The notes beneath the pieces are model-generated. The model made no database searches and was not told where the DNA came from. It saw nothing but the letters and a program-made list of their open reading frames with translations. A program made the position numbers and the translations under genes. Positions 34,236-46,350 of a DNA stretch of 64,000 bases are shown here, in pieces. Numbering within the stretch: the stretch's first letter is position 1; each line of letters begins with the position of its first letter. The DNA comes from Bugula neritina (taxonomy: Eukaryota > Bryozoa > Gymnolaemata > Cheilostomatida > Bugulidae), in the NCBI GenBank assembly GCA_964035545.1, contig OZ037766.1:33337773-33401772 (forward strand), in the 5' to 3' direction.

Positions 34236-34430
34236 CTATATATGACCAACACAGTCATACGGTATATTATTATACAGTATTATATGACCAACACAGTCAT
34301 ACGGTATATTATTATACAGTATTATATGACCAACACAGTCATACGGTATATTATTATACAGTATTATATGACCAACACAGTCATACGGTATATTACTATA
34401 CAGTATTATATGACCAACACAGCCATGTAG
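34236..34430. repeat. 42-bp tandem array
   Basis: Five copies containing tatgaccaacacagtcatac and ggtatattattatacagtat. Confidence 0.95.
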
Positions 34431-34574
34431 TAGGGTTTGGTAGAGGAAAGTATAGTAGTGCAAGGGTTGAGTCTGAAGCTGCATTATTTTGAGGCCTAAA
34501 TTCAGCACCCAGTAAAGGCACATATTATTCTCAAAGCCTGAATAACTTGGTAATGCTGCAGCATGCCTGCTAAT

Positions 34575-34850
34575 GATAGCGGTGATGTAATAATATACAA
34601 CTATATACAATATATAGCAGTATAATCTACAACTATACAGTATAACAGTACAATATACAACTATACAGTATAACAGTATAATCTGCAACTATACAGTATC
34701 ACAGTATAATATACAACTATACAGTATATATAGCAGCATAATATACAACTATACTGTATAGCAGCATAATATACAACTATACAGTATAACAGTATAATAT
34801 ACAACTATACAGTATAGCAGTGTAATATACAACTATACTGTAAATGTCAA
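34575..34850. repeat. ~28-bp array (caactatacagtata)
   Basis: About nine units of atacaactatacagtatagc with agtataat, ending 20 bases before the MITE. Confidence 0.9.
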
Positions 34851-34870
34851 CTTAGTACAACATGATCATA

Positions 34871-36186
34871 TAGGGGTAACGGGGGGGGGGGGGGGGCACA
34901 ACGGGCCGAATTTTACATTTGTTGCTCTTATTCGTCTGTTTTTCAAGTTACTAGTTCAATAATCTCTAGTCTTAATGCTGCATATGTTGTCTATTACAGG
35001 TACCAGTTTGTTGTTTCTATCTCTCACACAACTTTCAGAATAATGAAATTTTCATGACGAAAAAATTGGCCCATTGTGCCCCGGTACCGGGGTACAATGG
35101 GCCACTGGGTGGGACACAACAAATATATTGAAATTTTGCGAATTTTGCTACATCTGATCTTTATTTATTTATTATTACAAATAAATAAAGATACTCTTTC
35201 AGATCTACAGCAAAATTCATGTTATAGCTGTACAATTTGTGCCACTATGGATAGCAGAGGAAGGCAAAATCAAACGCACGTCACTCGGTTCTGCAGTGCC
35301 ATTATCATTACTGTTTAAAACTAAAAATGTTCTCTTATTTTCACCTCAGAGGAACGTTTATCAAAAAAAACTTTAGTAACATGTACTACAAAATTGCGAG
35401 TGGCCTTTTTTCTATGAACTGTAGCTAAGGTGCATGGCTGAGGTTTGTGATTGGAGTACGGAAGGGAGAGAGGGGAGCAAATGAGCAAATCACAATTTAT
35501 TTTAGTCAAATACACGTATATTCCCTCAATGGTGTAATATATAATGAATATCATGACTATCTACTAGTAGCAAGTAGCAACAGCAGAGTGTTTTGTATTA
35601 TCTATAAAATGGCAAAGCTTTAACCTCACCAGATGTATATATTAGGGAAGCTTCAACTTTTAGTTTTGTAGTCTTACCATGATGTCTTTGATATTTTACA
35701 AAAAGGTTAGAAATGGCTATATCTATAAATTTTAGTAACATTTCAATCAACTTTTTGGGCAAATAAACTAATAACAGTAATCAGGGTGCAATGATCAGGT
35801 GGCCCATTGTGCCCCGGTCAGCGTGGCCCATTGTGCCCCGTGTGGCCAAACTGAACATAAATGTGCCTCAAGGAAAATTTATTTCAGAGTTTGCTGTTAT
35901 ACTAATTAAGCAATGTAGAGACAAGCAATGGCAACAATATCAGTAAAATATAGGCTTCTTGCCTTTGAGTGTAAAAAGTTATAAAGCTTTAACGACATCC
36001 TAAAAAATTTACAAAAAGTAGGTAAAAACAGTTTTTTACTCGCCTTTTCAACATGTATGTTCCGCAAGTGTTGAAACTACAAAGGCTGAATAATTATGTC
36101 AATATCTTTTTATGAAACAAAAATAACAACTCTAAGTCAATAAGTTCTCTCATAATTTGGCCGGCTTTTTGTACCCCTATGACCGT

Positions 36187-36219
<33 letters not shown>

Positions 36220-36229
36220 GTTACCCCTA
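34871..36229 (+). mobile_element. Non-autonomous DNA transposon (MITE-like), copy 1
   Basis: The inverted ends are GGGGTAACG...CGTTACCCC, each bordered by TA (34871-34872 and 36228-36229), so TA is the likely target duplication, as in Tc1/mariner elements. Just inside the ends lies GGGGCACAACGG. The related motif GGCCCATTGTGCCCCG recurs inside near 35070 (as an inverted pair around ggtacc) and twice near 35800. The G and C tracts inside the ends have expanded to 16 and 29 bases. No transposase was recognised. It is homologous over its length to the inverted copy at 56112-57420. Confidence 0.9.
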
Positions 36230-37256
36230 CTGATTATATATTCATTTATATGTGCAATATAGGTGAAACTTTAATGACCGAAGTTTTTACTGCATATTGA
36301 TAGAGTGCCTTATAGTATTATCATACTGATATATACTGATATGATATTACTATACTGATATATACTGATATGATATTACTATACTGATATATACTGATAT
36401 GATATCACTATACTGATATATATTGATATGGTATGTAAGCTAGCGAGAGGAATAAAGTAGTACCTGTGATATTTCTCTAGTTGTAGTGAGAAGTAAATAC
36501 AGAGTGAAGTCAAACAAGGAACTAACTACATAGTTTAGCTGCTATTAGAGCTACTTAACACTTTGACCTAGATAAAAGCCTTTCTCTATGCAGCTTTGTT
36601 GGTTTAATAAGTGAAGTGATTCTAATCAAATATTGACATAAGGTTAACTTATATCGCAGAGTCTCACATTCCTATTGTATTCAACACCATATTATATGTT
36701 TGCTGGATAAGTATAATATTTATATACTCTGTCACTATACAACATATTTGTGTGGTAATATAATATGCTACCTTACTAGTTACTATGTTTCCATGAAAAT
36801 GCAAGGAAACACTGTTGCTCTGACAATACATGAAAATAATTTATGTTGGGACTTTACATAAGCTGGGAAAGCTTTTCCCTAATACATGATAGCTTTTCAC
36901 ATATCATCTCAGCTATATTCTGCTTTTCCACTTTTATTATAGCTAATACACAAAAGCTAACTTTTTTACTACTATAAAAACCCAGCAGTTTTTCACTTAT
37001 CCTTATAATAAATGTTTATGTCTCTAACTTAAAACACAATAGCTTTTACTTTAGAAAACCACTTCTTCAAGCTATTAGAATGAACTTATGTAACTGTATG
37101 TTAAATAGGATTGTTAATGCGATCTAAAAATTAAGAACAATAAAGCCATACTAAAAATTTAATGATGTATACCACTATTATTAGATGAATATAGGTATGT
37201 GTGAATGCAATGTTATACAGTCTACTCTCTACACGATCTTCTCAGTGAGTGTACAG

Positions 37257-37390
37257 TAGAGTTGTCTGTCCTATTGAGCTATTCTGCATACTAAATACAT
37301 TATCACAATGAGTATAGAGTTGTCTGTCCTATTGAGCTATTCTGCATACTAAATACATTATCACAGTGACCATAGAGTTGTCTGTCCTTT
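37257..37390. repeat. 58-bp partial tandem duplication at the end of Ig gene B
   Basis: The sequence from gttgtctgtcctattgagct through cattatcaca occurs twice, with a third partial copy at 37377. It overlaps the last codons and stop of gene B. Confidence 0.9.
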
Positions 37391-39434
37391 TTCTTCCACC
37401 ATTAGCTGTAGTTTCATCATCTTTACCTGTGTCGTGTGGTGAGTCATTTGTTGAATGACATTCTGAGTCTGCAACATATTAGTGCAACAATATAATACAA
37501 TAATACAATACAATAATATAATACAATAATACAATACAATATTATAATACAATAATACAATACAATAATATAAGACAATAATACAATACAATATCATAAT
37601 ACAATAATACAATAATATAGTACAATAATATAATACAACTATATATATACTAATAATACAATATAATACTACACTCATATCACAATATAATAATAATATA
37701 CACATAATACAATATAGTAATAATATACACATAATATAATATAATAATATACACATAATACAATATAGTAATAATATACACATAATATAATATAATAATA
37801 TACACATAATACAATATAATAATATACACATAATACCATATAATAACATACACATAATATAATATAATATAATAATATACTAATAATACAATATAATAAT
37901 ATACACATAATACAATATAATAATATACACATAATACAATATAATAACATACACATAATATAATATAATAATATACTAATAATACAATATAATAATATAC
38001 ACATAATACAATATAATAATATACACATAATACAATATAGTAATAATATACACATAATACAATATAATAATATACTCATACTATAACCTGTGATTTGGTT
38101 GATGCTGACTACAGAGGATGACACCAGCTGACTTTTCCCCTCCTCGCTACCAACACAGTACAATCTCCCTGTAGACACTGACTCTGATATGGAGAGTTCT
38201 AGCTGGAGGTTAAACCCTCTCGAGTCACCCTTATAAGAACAATAACTCGACAGAACGCGAAGTCCTTCTACGCCATAATTTACTGACGGACTGAACACGT
38301 TGACGCTCTCCCACCCACCCTCCGACTTTCTCCGACAGCCCGCGTATATCCGCACACTCTCGTTGTAGTCGTATCTGAGAAGTAGAGACTGGAGGTTTGT
38401 GAAGTCTAGCGGTAAGCACTCTGTAGTGAACGTCTGCTTCTTGGAGCACATGCTGATCTGGAGGGAGGGCTGAGCTGCAACAGCACAACCAATCATGTAC
38501 TGGCATATTTATCAAAGTAGCCATTTAGCATGTTCTAAGCATTCATAAATGTAAACACTGGGCTTAGGATTTGTTTCTTATTATAATAAATTCATTAATT
38601 AGAAGTTGTTCTCACATGTTATCTCAGAAAACTCGGCACTTCTAGAAGACACCATCCCAGCTGACTGCCCATATCCCACGCAGAAGAATGTTCCAGCTAA
38701 AGTCACGCTGTATTCTATGAGTAAGGCAACATGGATCCTGAACCCAGTGACGTCACCCGTCCAATCACAGTAGTCTAAGGGATCCACAAGGCTTTCAACA
38801 CCCTGGATGTAGTTGAGGTCGGAGTCTGGTATACCGCCCCAATATCCTTGGTCAGATTTAACGCAGCCCGTTTCTATTGAGGGTCGTCTAGGATAGTTGT
38901 ACTGCAGTGCCAACTTAATGAGGTCACTGAACCCGGATGCTGTGCATGTAAAGTTAACATCATGTTTGCCGTTGGCTGTCACAGCTTTCTTCACCTGATA
39001 CAGCATTTCAACTCTGGGCTCTGCAACTAAAAGCAATTTCATTAAAGCAATAAACAACTTTTATGTGTTTATTGATATTATATACATGTATTATGTAATT
39101 ATCGTGTAAGACTGAGATATATTATAATATATACGATATAATATAATATATGCATATTTACACTACAAATATAATAACCCCATGCAGCCATATAGGCTGC
39201 ACAAATAAATAAGTAGCAAGTGAATTAATATAATCTATTCCTGAAATAACCTTAATTGTTACAAGAAGACTGTCTCATATTCATAATGACAATGAGTTCA
39301 ATCATGTATTAGATATAATATATTCTGTAAAACTTACCAGCTGCTCTAGTCGGTAAACAAAGGTAAACCAACAGGTAAACTACAGCGCAATAGCTGTTAG
39401 ATAATTTTATTCTAGGAGTTGGCACTGCGGACAT
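37329..39434 (-). CDS. Ig-superfamily protein B with two four-cysteine domains
   Basis: No named orthologue was recognised, but it is a clear paralogue of domain 1 of receptor A. Four exons join in frame to 344 residues: 39338-39434, 38616-39026, 38088-38474, 37329-37468. All introns are phase 1. Exon 1 encodes a signal peptide (about 1-32). Exon 2 is one domain with C60, C87, C119 and C148. Exon 3 is a second with C189, C216, C248 and C276. Shared landmarks include Tyr-rich strands (LQYNYP, LRYDYN), GC after Glu-Thr or Tyr-Ala, and a C-V-G after the last strand. Exon 4 gives a polar tail and a stop with no membrane helix, so it may be secreted. A possible donor inside exon 4 (CACACG ACACAG|gtaaag) could instead lead to an unseen membrane exon. 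The donor of exon 3 (gttata) is weak. Confidence 0.75.
37490..38085. repeat. ~23-bp AT array, Ig gene B intron 3
   Basis: Repeats of taatatacacataatacaat. Shorter taatacaata units lie nearest exon 4. Confidence 0.93.
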
Positions 39435-39639
39435 GTTCTATAATAAGTAAGACTGCATAATAGCTACACCGAGTGTAACAGCATTATTTCTATTGTTGTA
39501 GCAGCAGCAATCACAACGTTGTAGTTTGATTCAAACATTTAATACTGTGACAAATGAACTTCACCTCAAATAAATTATGAAATTTTGACATGTTATCAGT
39601 AAAAGATAACTTCTTAATACTTGGAATATTATATATTAT

Positions 39640-39900
39640 TGTAGTATTATGAATATTATATATAGTGAATAATATTATATAGTGAATATTATATCGTGAA
39701 TAATATATAGTAAATATTATATATAGTGAATATTATATAGTGAATATTATATAGTGAATATTATATATAGTGAATATTATATATAGTGAATATTATATAT
39801 AGTGAATATTATATATAGTAAATATTATATATAGTGAATATTATATATAGTGAATGTTATATATAGTGAATAATATATATAGTGAATGTTATATTTCATG
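39640..39900. repeat. ~18-bp array (tatatagtgaatattata)
   Basis: About 14 irregular copies about 200 bases upstream of the Ig gene B start. Confidence 0.9.
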
Positions 39901-40219
39901 AGACAACTATAATGTGCATAATACATACATTTTACATAAACATTATGCTGTTTGTAGTAGCCAAACAACAGCTGTGAATGTAGTATACAACTTTCTGTGT
40001 TGTGCCATGTATTTATAAATCTATCATCTATCTTACTATTTGTATATAGTTTATAGAAACTAAACATGTCAGTGTATGCGCAGTCATAGATTCATTTATT
40101 TGGTCACAGTGTAACACAAAACAGGATTGTCCATTTGTCTTCATCAATCCCTTACAGCTGAAGCAAGTTCATCAAGTAAGGGCTCTGTAAGATCTCACAC
40201 ACTTGACAAGTTGCAGTTG

Positions 40220-40345
40220 CTACGTCACTAGAGAGGCTGGACTTCACTAGAGGGGCTGGACTTCACTAGAGGGGCTGGACTTCACTAGAGGGGCTAGACT
40301 TCACTAGAGGGGCTGGACTTCACTAGAGGGCTGGACTTCACTTAA
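40220..40345. repeat. 19-bp GC-richer array
   Basis: Six or so copies of cttcactagaggggctgga. Confidence 0.93.
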
Positions 40346-40504
40346 GAGCTGAACTGTGATTGGCCCTACTCACCATCGATTCACACTCACTTAAGCTTGC
40401 AGATAGTCATGTAGCAACACGGAAGGGACCATTGACTATGAAAGAGAAACACAATCTAATTTTGAAGAGAATGAATCAAACTAACTGAAGCAATCAGAGT
40501 GTTT

Positions 40505-40625
40505 AGGCATAGTGTTCAGGCGTAGTGTTCAGGCATACTGTTCAGGCATAGTGTTCAGGCAGAGTGTTCAGGCATAGTGTTCAGGCGTAGTGTTCAGGCA
40601 TAGTGTTCAGTCATAGTGTTCAGGC
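40505..40625. repeat. 13-bp array (gtgttcaggcata)
   Basis: About nine copies ending about 115 bases before the proposed GPCR start. Confidence 0.92.
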
Positions 40626-40741
40626 AGTCACTTACAATAGTTGTGATTTGATTTGGGAATGAAGACAGATATAGAAAGAAGGTGGTCACAGCAAACAACT
40701 GGATTATTACACAAACTGACAGAAATATTTGTACCAGCTGG

Positions 40742-43700
40742 ATGATGCAAGTGATAGATTTAGTGTTGACAGCGGTCACCATTGTGTTGGCAGTAGCAGC
40801 CATAGTGTTGAATGGATTAATTTCCTCAGTCATAGTGGCTGCAGAGAAGGTAAAATTATGTGTGACATTATAGTTACCACTTACTGCAGCTTCTTATATC
40901 ATACATCGCTCACTGCATCTCAGTAAGAGCGGGGAGAGAGAGAGAGAGAGAGCGCGTGTAAAGAGTATATATATAAAGAGAGAAAGAGTATAGAGAGTAT
41001 ATAGAGAGTATATAGAGAGTATAGAGAGAGTATAGAGACAATATATAGAGAAAGTATAGAGAGAGTATAGAGAGAGTATATAGAGAGTATATAGAAAGTA
41101 TAGAGAGAGTATAGAGAGAGTATAGAGAAAGTATAGAGAGAGTATATAGAGAGTATAGAGAGAGTATATAGAGAGTATATATAGAGAGTATAGAGAGAGT
41201 ATAGAGAGAGTATATAGAGAGTATAGAGAGAGTATAGAGAGAGTATATAGAGAGTATAGAGAGAGTATATAGAGAGAGTATATAGAGAGTATATAGAGAG
41301 AGTATATAGAGAGAGTATATAGAGAGAGTATATAGGGAGAGTATATATAGAGAGTATATAGAGAGTATATAGAGAGAGTATATAGGGAGAGTATATATAG
41401 AGAGTATATATAGAGAGTATATAGAGAGAGTATATATATAGAGAGAGAGTGTGTAGAGAGAGTATATATAGAGAGAGAGTATAGAGAGAGTATAGAGAGA
41501 GTATAAAGAGAGTATGTAGAGAGAGTATAGAGAGTGTGTAGAGAGAGTATAGAGAGAGTATATAGAGAGAGTATAGAGAGAGTATAGAGAGAGAGTATAG
41601 AGTATAGAGAGAGTATAGAGTATAGAGTATAGAGAGAGTATAGAGAGAGTATAGAGAGAGTATATAGAGAGTAGAAAAAGATGAAACACAACTGAGATGA
41701 CCCTATATAAACTGATAGATTGTAAAACGTACAGCTGTTAATTGAGATAGTGTTAGACTCTGTATATTCATCAAATGCTGTCAATTTTTTCGACTATATT
41801 ATAATCATGTGATATAATCTATTAGATTGATTGTTTAAATTAGTGAGTATCATTTACCTGTATACAAAACAGTGATACCTGCAACTGCCACTATGGTGAA
41901 TAGTAAAACACTATTATAATTAACATAAAATTGTAATTTTTTAGTGTTGTAGCTATAAATAATAGATTTTTAATAGCAGAAGGAGAATAAGTAGTTCATC
42001 CTTGTCATGCATCACTGAATAATATTGTATATTCTGTAAAAGCTAAAGTAATTATTAATATATATACACTTTGTTTCAGGTAACCAGAAATCTTGCTTGC
42101 CTGGTCTTTCTATGCGGGGCGCATTTGGAGCTCTCCGTACTGATGATAGTGCATAGCTCAGTAGAGTTGAGTATGATGGGCAATTCCACAGGCAGCACCA
42201 ACAGCTCCTCTGAGGCTAACTTCAGTACACTGGGCTGTACAGCAGTTATAGTAGAGTGCCTAGGAAAAGGGGCAGTATTGTGGGGCATCTGTGCTCTCAC
42301 CGGTCTCTGTGTAAACCAGTAGGTTCTAAGTCTACATACTAATCTAATAGGAAGTTTCTTTCAATGCTGACAGATTTTATATCTAAATTATATTCACTAC
42401 GGAATCTGATGTCAAGCTAGATTATTATAGCACCTTGTTTATGTAATATTCAACTTTCTACATTCATACATACACACTATTGTATGCTATAGGTATGTCT
42501 ACATACTATAGTATGCTATAGGTATGTCTACATACTATAGTATGCTACAGGTATGTCTACATACTATAGTATGCTATAGGTATGTCTACATACTATAGTA
42601 TGCTACAGGTATGTCTACATACTATAGTATGCTATAGGTATGTCTACATACTATTGTATGCTATAGGTATGTCTGCACACTATTGTATGCTATAGGTATA
42701 TCTACATAATATTGTATGCTATAGGTATGTATACATACTGTTGTATGTGCTATAGGTATGTCTACATAATATTGTAATCTATAGGTATGTCTACATACTA
42801 TAGTATGCTATAGGTATGTCTACATCGAAAGACCTTTTTGGTACGACCTCCATGTGACCTCTAGGAGACTTGTGCTAGCAAACAGCATGGCGGGTGTTAT
42901 CTGTCACGTGATTGGTCTGATTCCTCTCATTCAGACCGGAATCTTCCAGAAACCAGTGTGTCACCCAGAAGATGTGGCTGGAGCGAAGGAGTTCATACTT
43001 GTGTTTACTATCCTCATATTTCTATTCTTCACCATCATAGGTAGTAGCTATTTAGTAGGTAATAGGTTATAGTAGCTATCAGGTTATAGTAGGTAATAGG
43101 TAGTAGGTAGTAGGTAGTAGGTAGTAGCTAGTTAGTAGGTAATAGGTTATAGTAGGTAATAGATAGTAGCTAGTAGGTAATAGGTAGTAGCTAGTAGGTA
43201 GTAGCTAGTAGGTAGTAGCTAGTAGGTAGTAGCTAGTAGCTAGTAGGTAGTAGCTAGTAACTGTACTGTTACAGAGTTAAATCTACGTAGAGTACTAATC
43301 AAAGTTTTCAACTTCCGTAAAATGACTACTAAATCACAACTTTGAGACTGAAAACTGAATTATGATTTCTAGAACAACTGGGGAGAAAAGAGGTTGTGTT
43401 ACCAACAGGTAGGCAACTGCTGGGAATATGTAGAGATACAGTGAGAGCACTATTCAATCTTCTATTTCACTCAATAACCATAAGGCTTTGACTTTCATCA
43501 ACGCAATGAATAAAATAAAAGTGACTGATTACATCATAACCATATTCTATATATAGCTCAATAGTTAAAGTGATTTTATTACTTTGATAGCTGACAGCTT
43601 CAATGTTAATAATTAACTAGAAAGTTTAATCAACCAAAGTATATTCTGTCTTCCAGCTGTGCAAATGAATAATTTCTGATAAGACAAGTTGATTACTGCA

Positions 43701-46109
43701 GCATCTCTATTATATATATTTTATGAGTCCATGTTCAAACCTCCCATGTATAGTACACTACATGCTATATCTCTATATTACTGTATTACTAACACATATT
43801 GTAGTTGTATTACTAACACATATTGTATAGTTGTATTACTAACACATATTGCAGTTGTATTACTAACACATATTGTAGTTGTATTACTAACACATATTGT
43901 AGTTGTATTACTAACACATATTGTAGTTGTATTACTAACACATATTGTAGTTGTATTACTAACACATATTGTAGTTGTATTACTAATACATATTGTATAG
44001 TTGTATTACTAACACATATTGTAGTTGTATTACCAACACATATTGTAGTTGTATTACTAATACATATTGTATAGTTGTATTACTAACACATATTGTAGTT
44101 GTATTACTAATACATATTGTATAGTTGTATTACTAACACATATTGCAGTTGTATTACTAACACATATTGCAGTTGTATTACTAACACATATTGTATAGTT
44201 GTATTACTAACACATATTGTAGTTGTATTACTAACACATATTGCAGTTGTATTACTAACACATATTGCAGTTGTATTACTAACACATATTGTAGTTGTAT
44301 TACTAATACATATTGTATAGTTGTATTACTAACACATATTGTAGTTGTATTACTAACACATATTGCAGTTGTATTACTAACACATGTTGCAGTTGCCCTC
44401 AGCATTCATATGCTAGTTCTCGCAGAAGGCCACAGGAAGAAAATCAAAGAACACAACACTCTGAAGAGTAGTCGAGCAGACTCCATCAAGTTTTTCATAA
44501 CTCTGGTATGCACTTACCTGGTCGCCTACTTAACGCCAGGTACGCATTCGACACTCATCTTTTCACTGTGACTATTTACTCACTGTGACTACCTACTCAC
44601 TGTGACTATCTACTCACTGTGACTATCTACTCACTGTGACTACCTACTCACTGTGACTATCTACTCACAGTGACTATCTACTCACTGTGACTACTTACTC
44701 ACTGTGACTATCTACTCACTGTGACTACCTACTCACTGTGACTATCTACTCACTGTGACTACCTACTCACTGTGACTATCTACTCACTGTGACTACCTAC
44801 TCACTGTGACTATCTACTCACTGTGACTACCTACTCACTGTGACTATCTACTCACAGTGACTATCTACTCACTGTGACTACTTACTCACAGTGACTATCT
44901 ACTTACTGTGACTATCTTCTCACTATATAGTTGTACTGTCACTAGTAATTACAACATCCATATCTGCATTACACATCAACATTTTGCATGTCATTTTACA
45001 TTCTTATGCCTCAATGCACTAATGTGTCGATGGAATGTGTCATTTATATATATATATACATATTACTATTATTAATGAATTTACTATTTGCAACTACCAT
45101 TACTCTACCCATATACTATACAAACTCTATCTAACAAAAATGTTTTTATTAACAGCTGTATGCAGTGCAGTTGATGCTTATGACCCCCTATTGAAAATAC
45201 CTCACTTGAAACTGAGGTCACTTTATTTACTTGGGCCAATCATTTACGCTGTTCTATATGGATCAAGAATACCTGAAGGTTTCTTTCGGAGCATACGATT
45301 GGCTATTTGCTGCTGCTTACCTGTGAAACCAGTGGAGAAGGAAGTGGAGATTATAGATGTAGTAAGGTATTGATCAGACCTCCTCTCTCTTTGTATGCAT
45401 GTATATCTGTCTGTCTGTATGTCTCTCTTTGTATGCATGTATATCTGTATATCTGTCTGTATGTCTCTCTTTCTGTCTGTCCTTTCTGTCTGTCTGTAAG
45501 TCTTTCTCTGTGTCTGTTTGTATGTCTGTATGTATGTCTGTATATCTGTCTGTCTGTATGTCTTTCTCTGTGTCTGTCTGTATGTCTGTCTGTCTTTCTG
45601 TCTGTCTGTATGTCTTTCTCTGTGTCTGTCTTTCTGTCTGTCTGTATGTCTTTCTGTATGTCTTTCTCTGTGTCTGTCTGTATGTCTGTCTGTCTGGGCG
45701 TGCGTGTGTGTGCAGAGAGAGAGAGAGAGAGAGTGTGTGCAGAGAGGGTGTGTGCAGAGAGTGTGTGTGTGCAGAGAGAGAGAGAGTGTGTGCAGAGAGT
45801 GTGTGCAGAGAGAGTGTGTGCAGAGAGTGTGTGTGCAGAGAGTGTGTGTGTGCAGAGAGAGAGAGAGAGAGAGTGTGCAGAGAGTGTGTGTGTGCAGAGA
45901 GTGTGTGTGTGCAGAGAGAGAGAGTGTGCAGAGAGTGTGTGCAGAGAGAGTGTGTGCAGAGAGTGTGTGTGCAGAGAGTGTGTGTGTGTGCAGAGAGAGA
46001 GAGAGAGTGTGCAGAGAGTGTGTGCAGAGAGAGAGAGTGTGCAGAGAGAGTGTGTGTGTGCAGAGAGTGTGTGTGTGCAGAGAGAGAGAGTGTGTGCAGA
46101 GAGAGTGTG

Positions 46110-46140
<31 letters not shown>

Positions 46141-46261
46141 TGTGCAGAGAGAGTGTGTGTGTGCAGAGAGTGTGTGTGTGCAGAGAGAGAGAGTGTGTGC
46201 AGAGAGAGTGTGTGCAGAGAGAGTGTGTGCAGAGAGAGAGAGTGTGTGCAGAGAGAGTGTG

Positions 46262-46350
<89 letters not shown>

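Larger units (their letters stand above)
32896..37328. other. Intergenic DNA between the two Ig genes
   Basis: This holds three minisatellites, MITE copy 1 (34871-36229), a small array of actgatatgatattactat at about 36310-36430, and unique AT-rich DNA (36430-37250). No further receptor exon was recognised, though a missed short exon of gene B downstream of 37329 is possible. Confidence 0.5.
39435..40741. other. Intergenic DNA between Ig gene B and the GPCR
   Basis: The two genes diverge here, so both promoters should lie in this stretch. It holds a tatatagtgaatattata array (39640-39900), a 19-bp array of cttcactagaggggctgga (40220-40345) and a 13-bp array of gtgttcaggcata (40505-40625). No TATA box or conserved exon was identified. 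Confidence 0.5.

Noticed and set aside
35321-35554. Possible gene inside MITE copy 1 (minus strand), with a counterpart at 56755-56952
   Set aside because: It is only partly preserved between copies, has no transposase motifs and contains no recognised domain.
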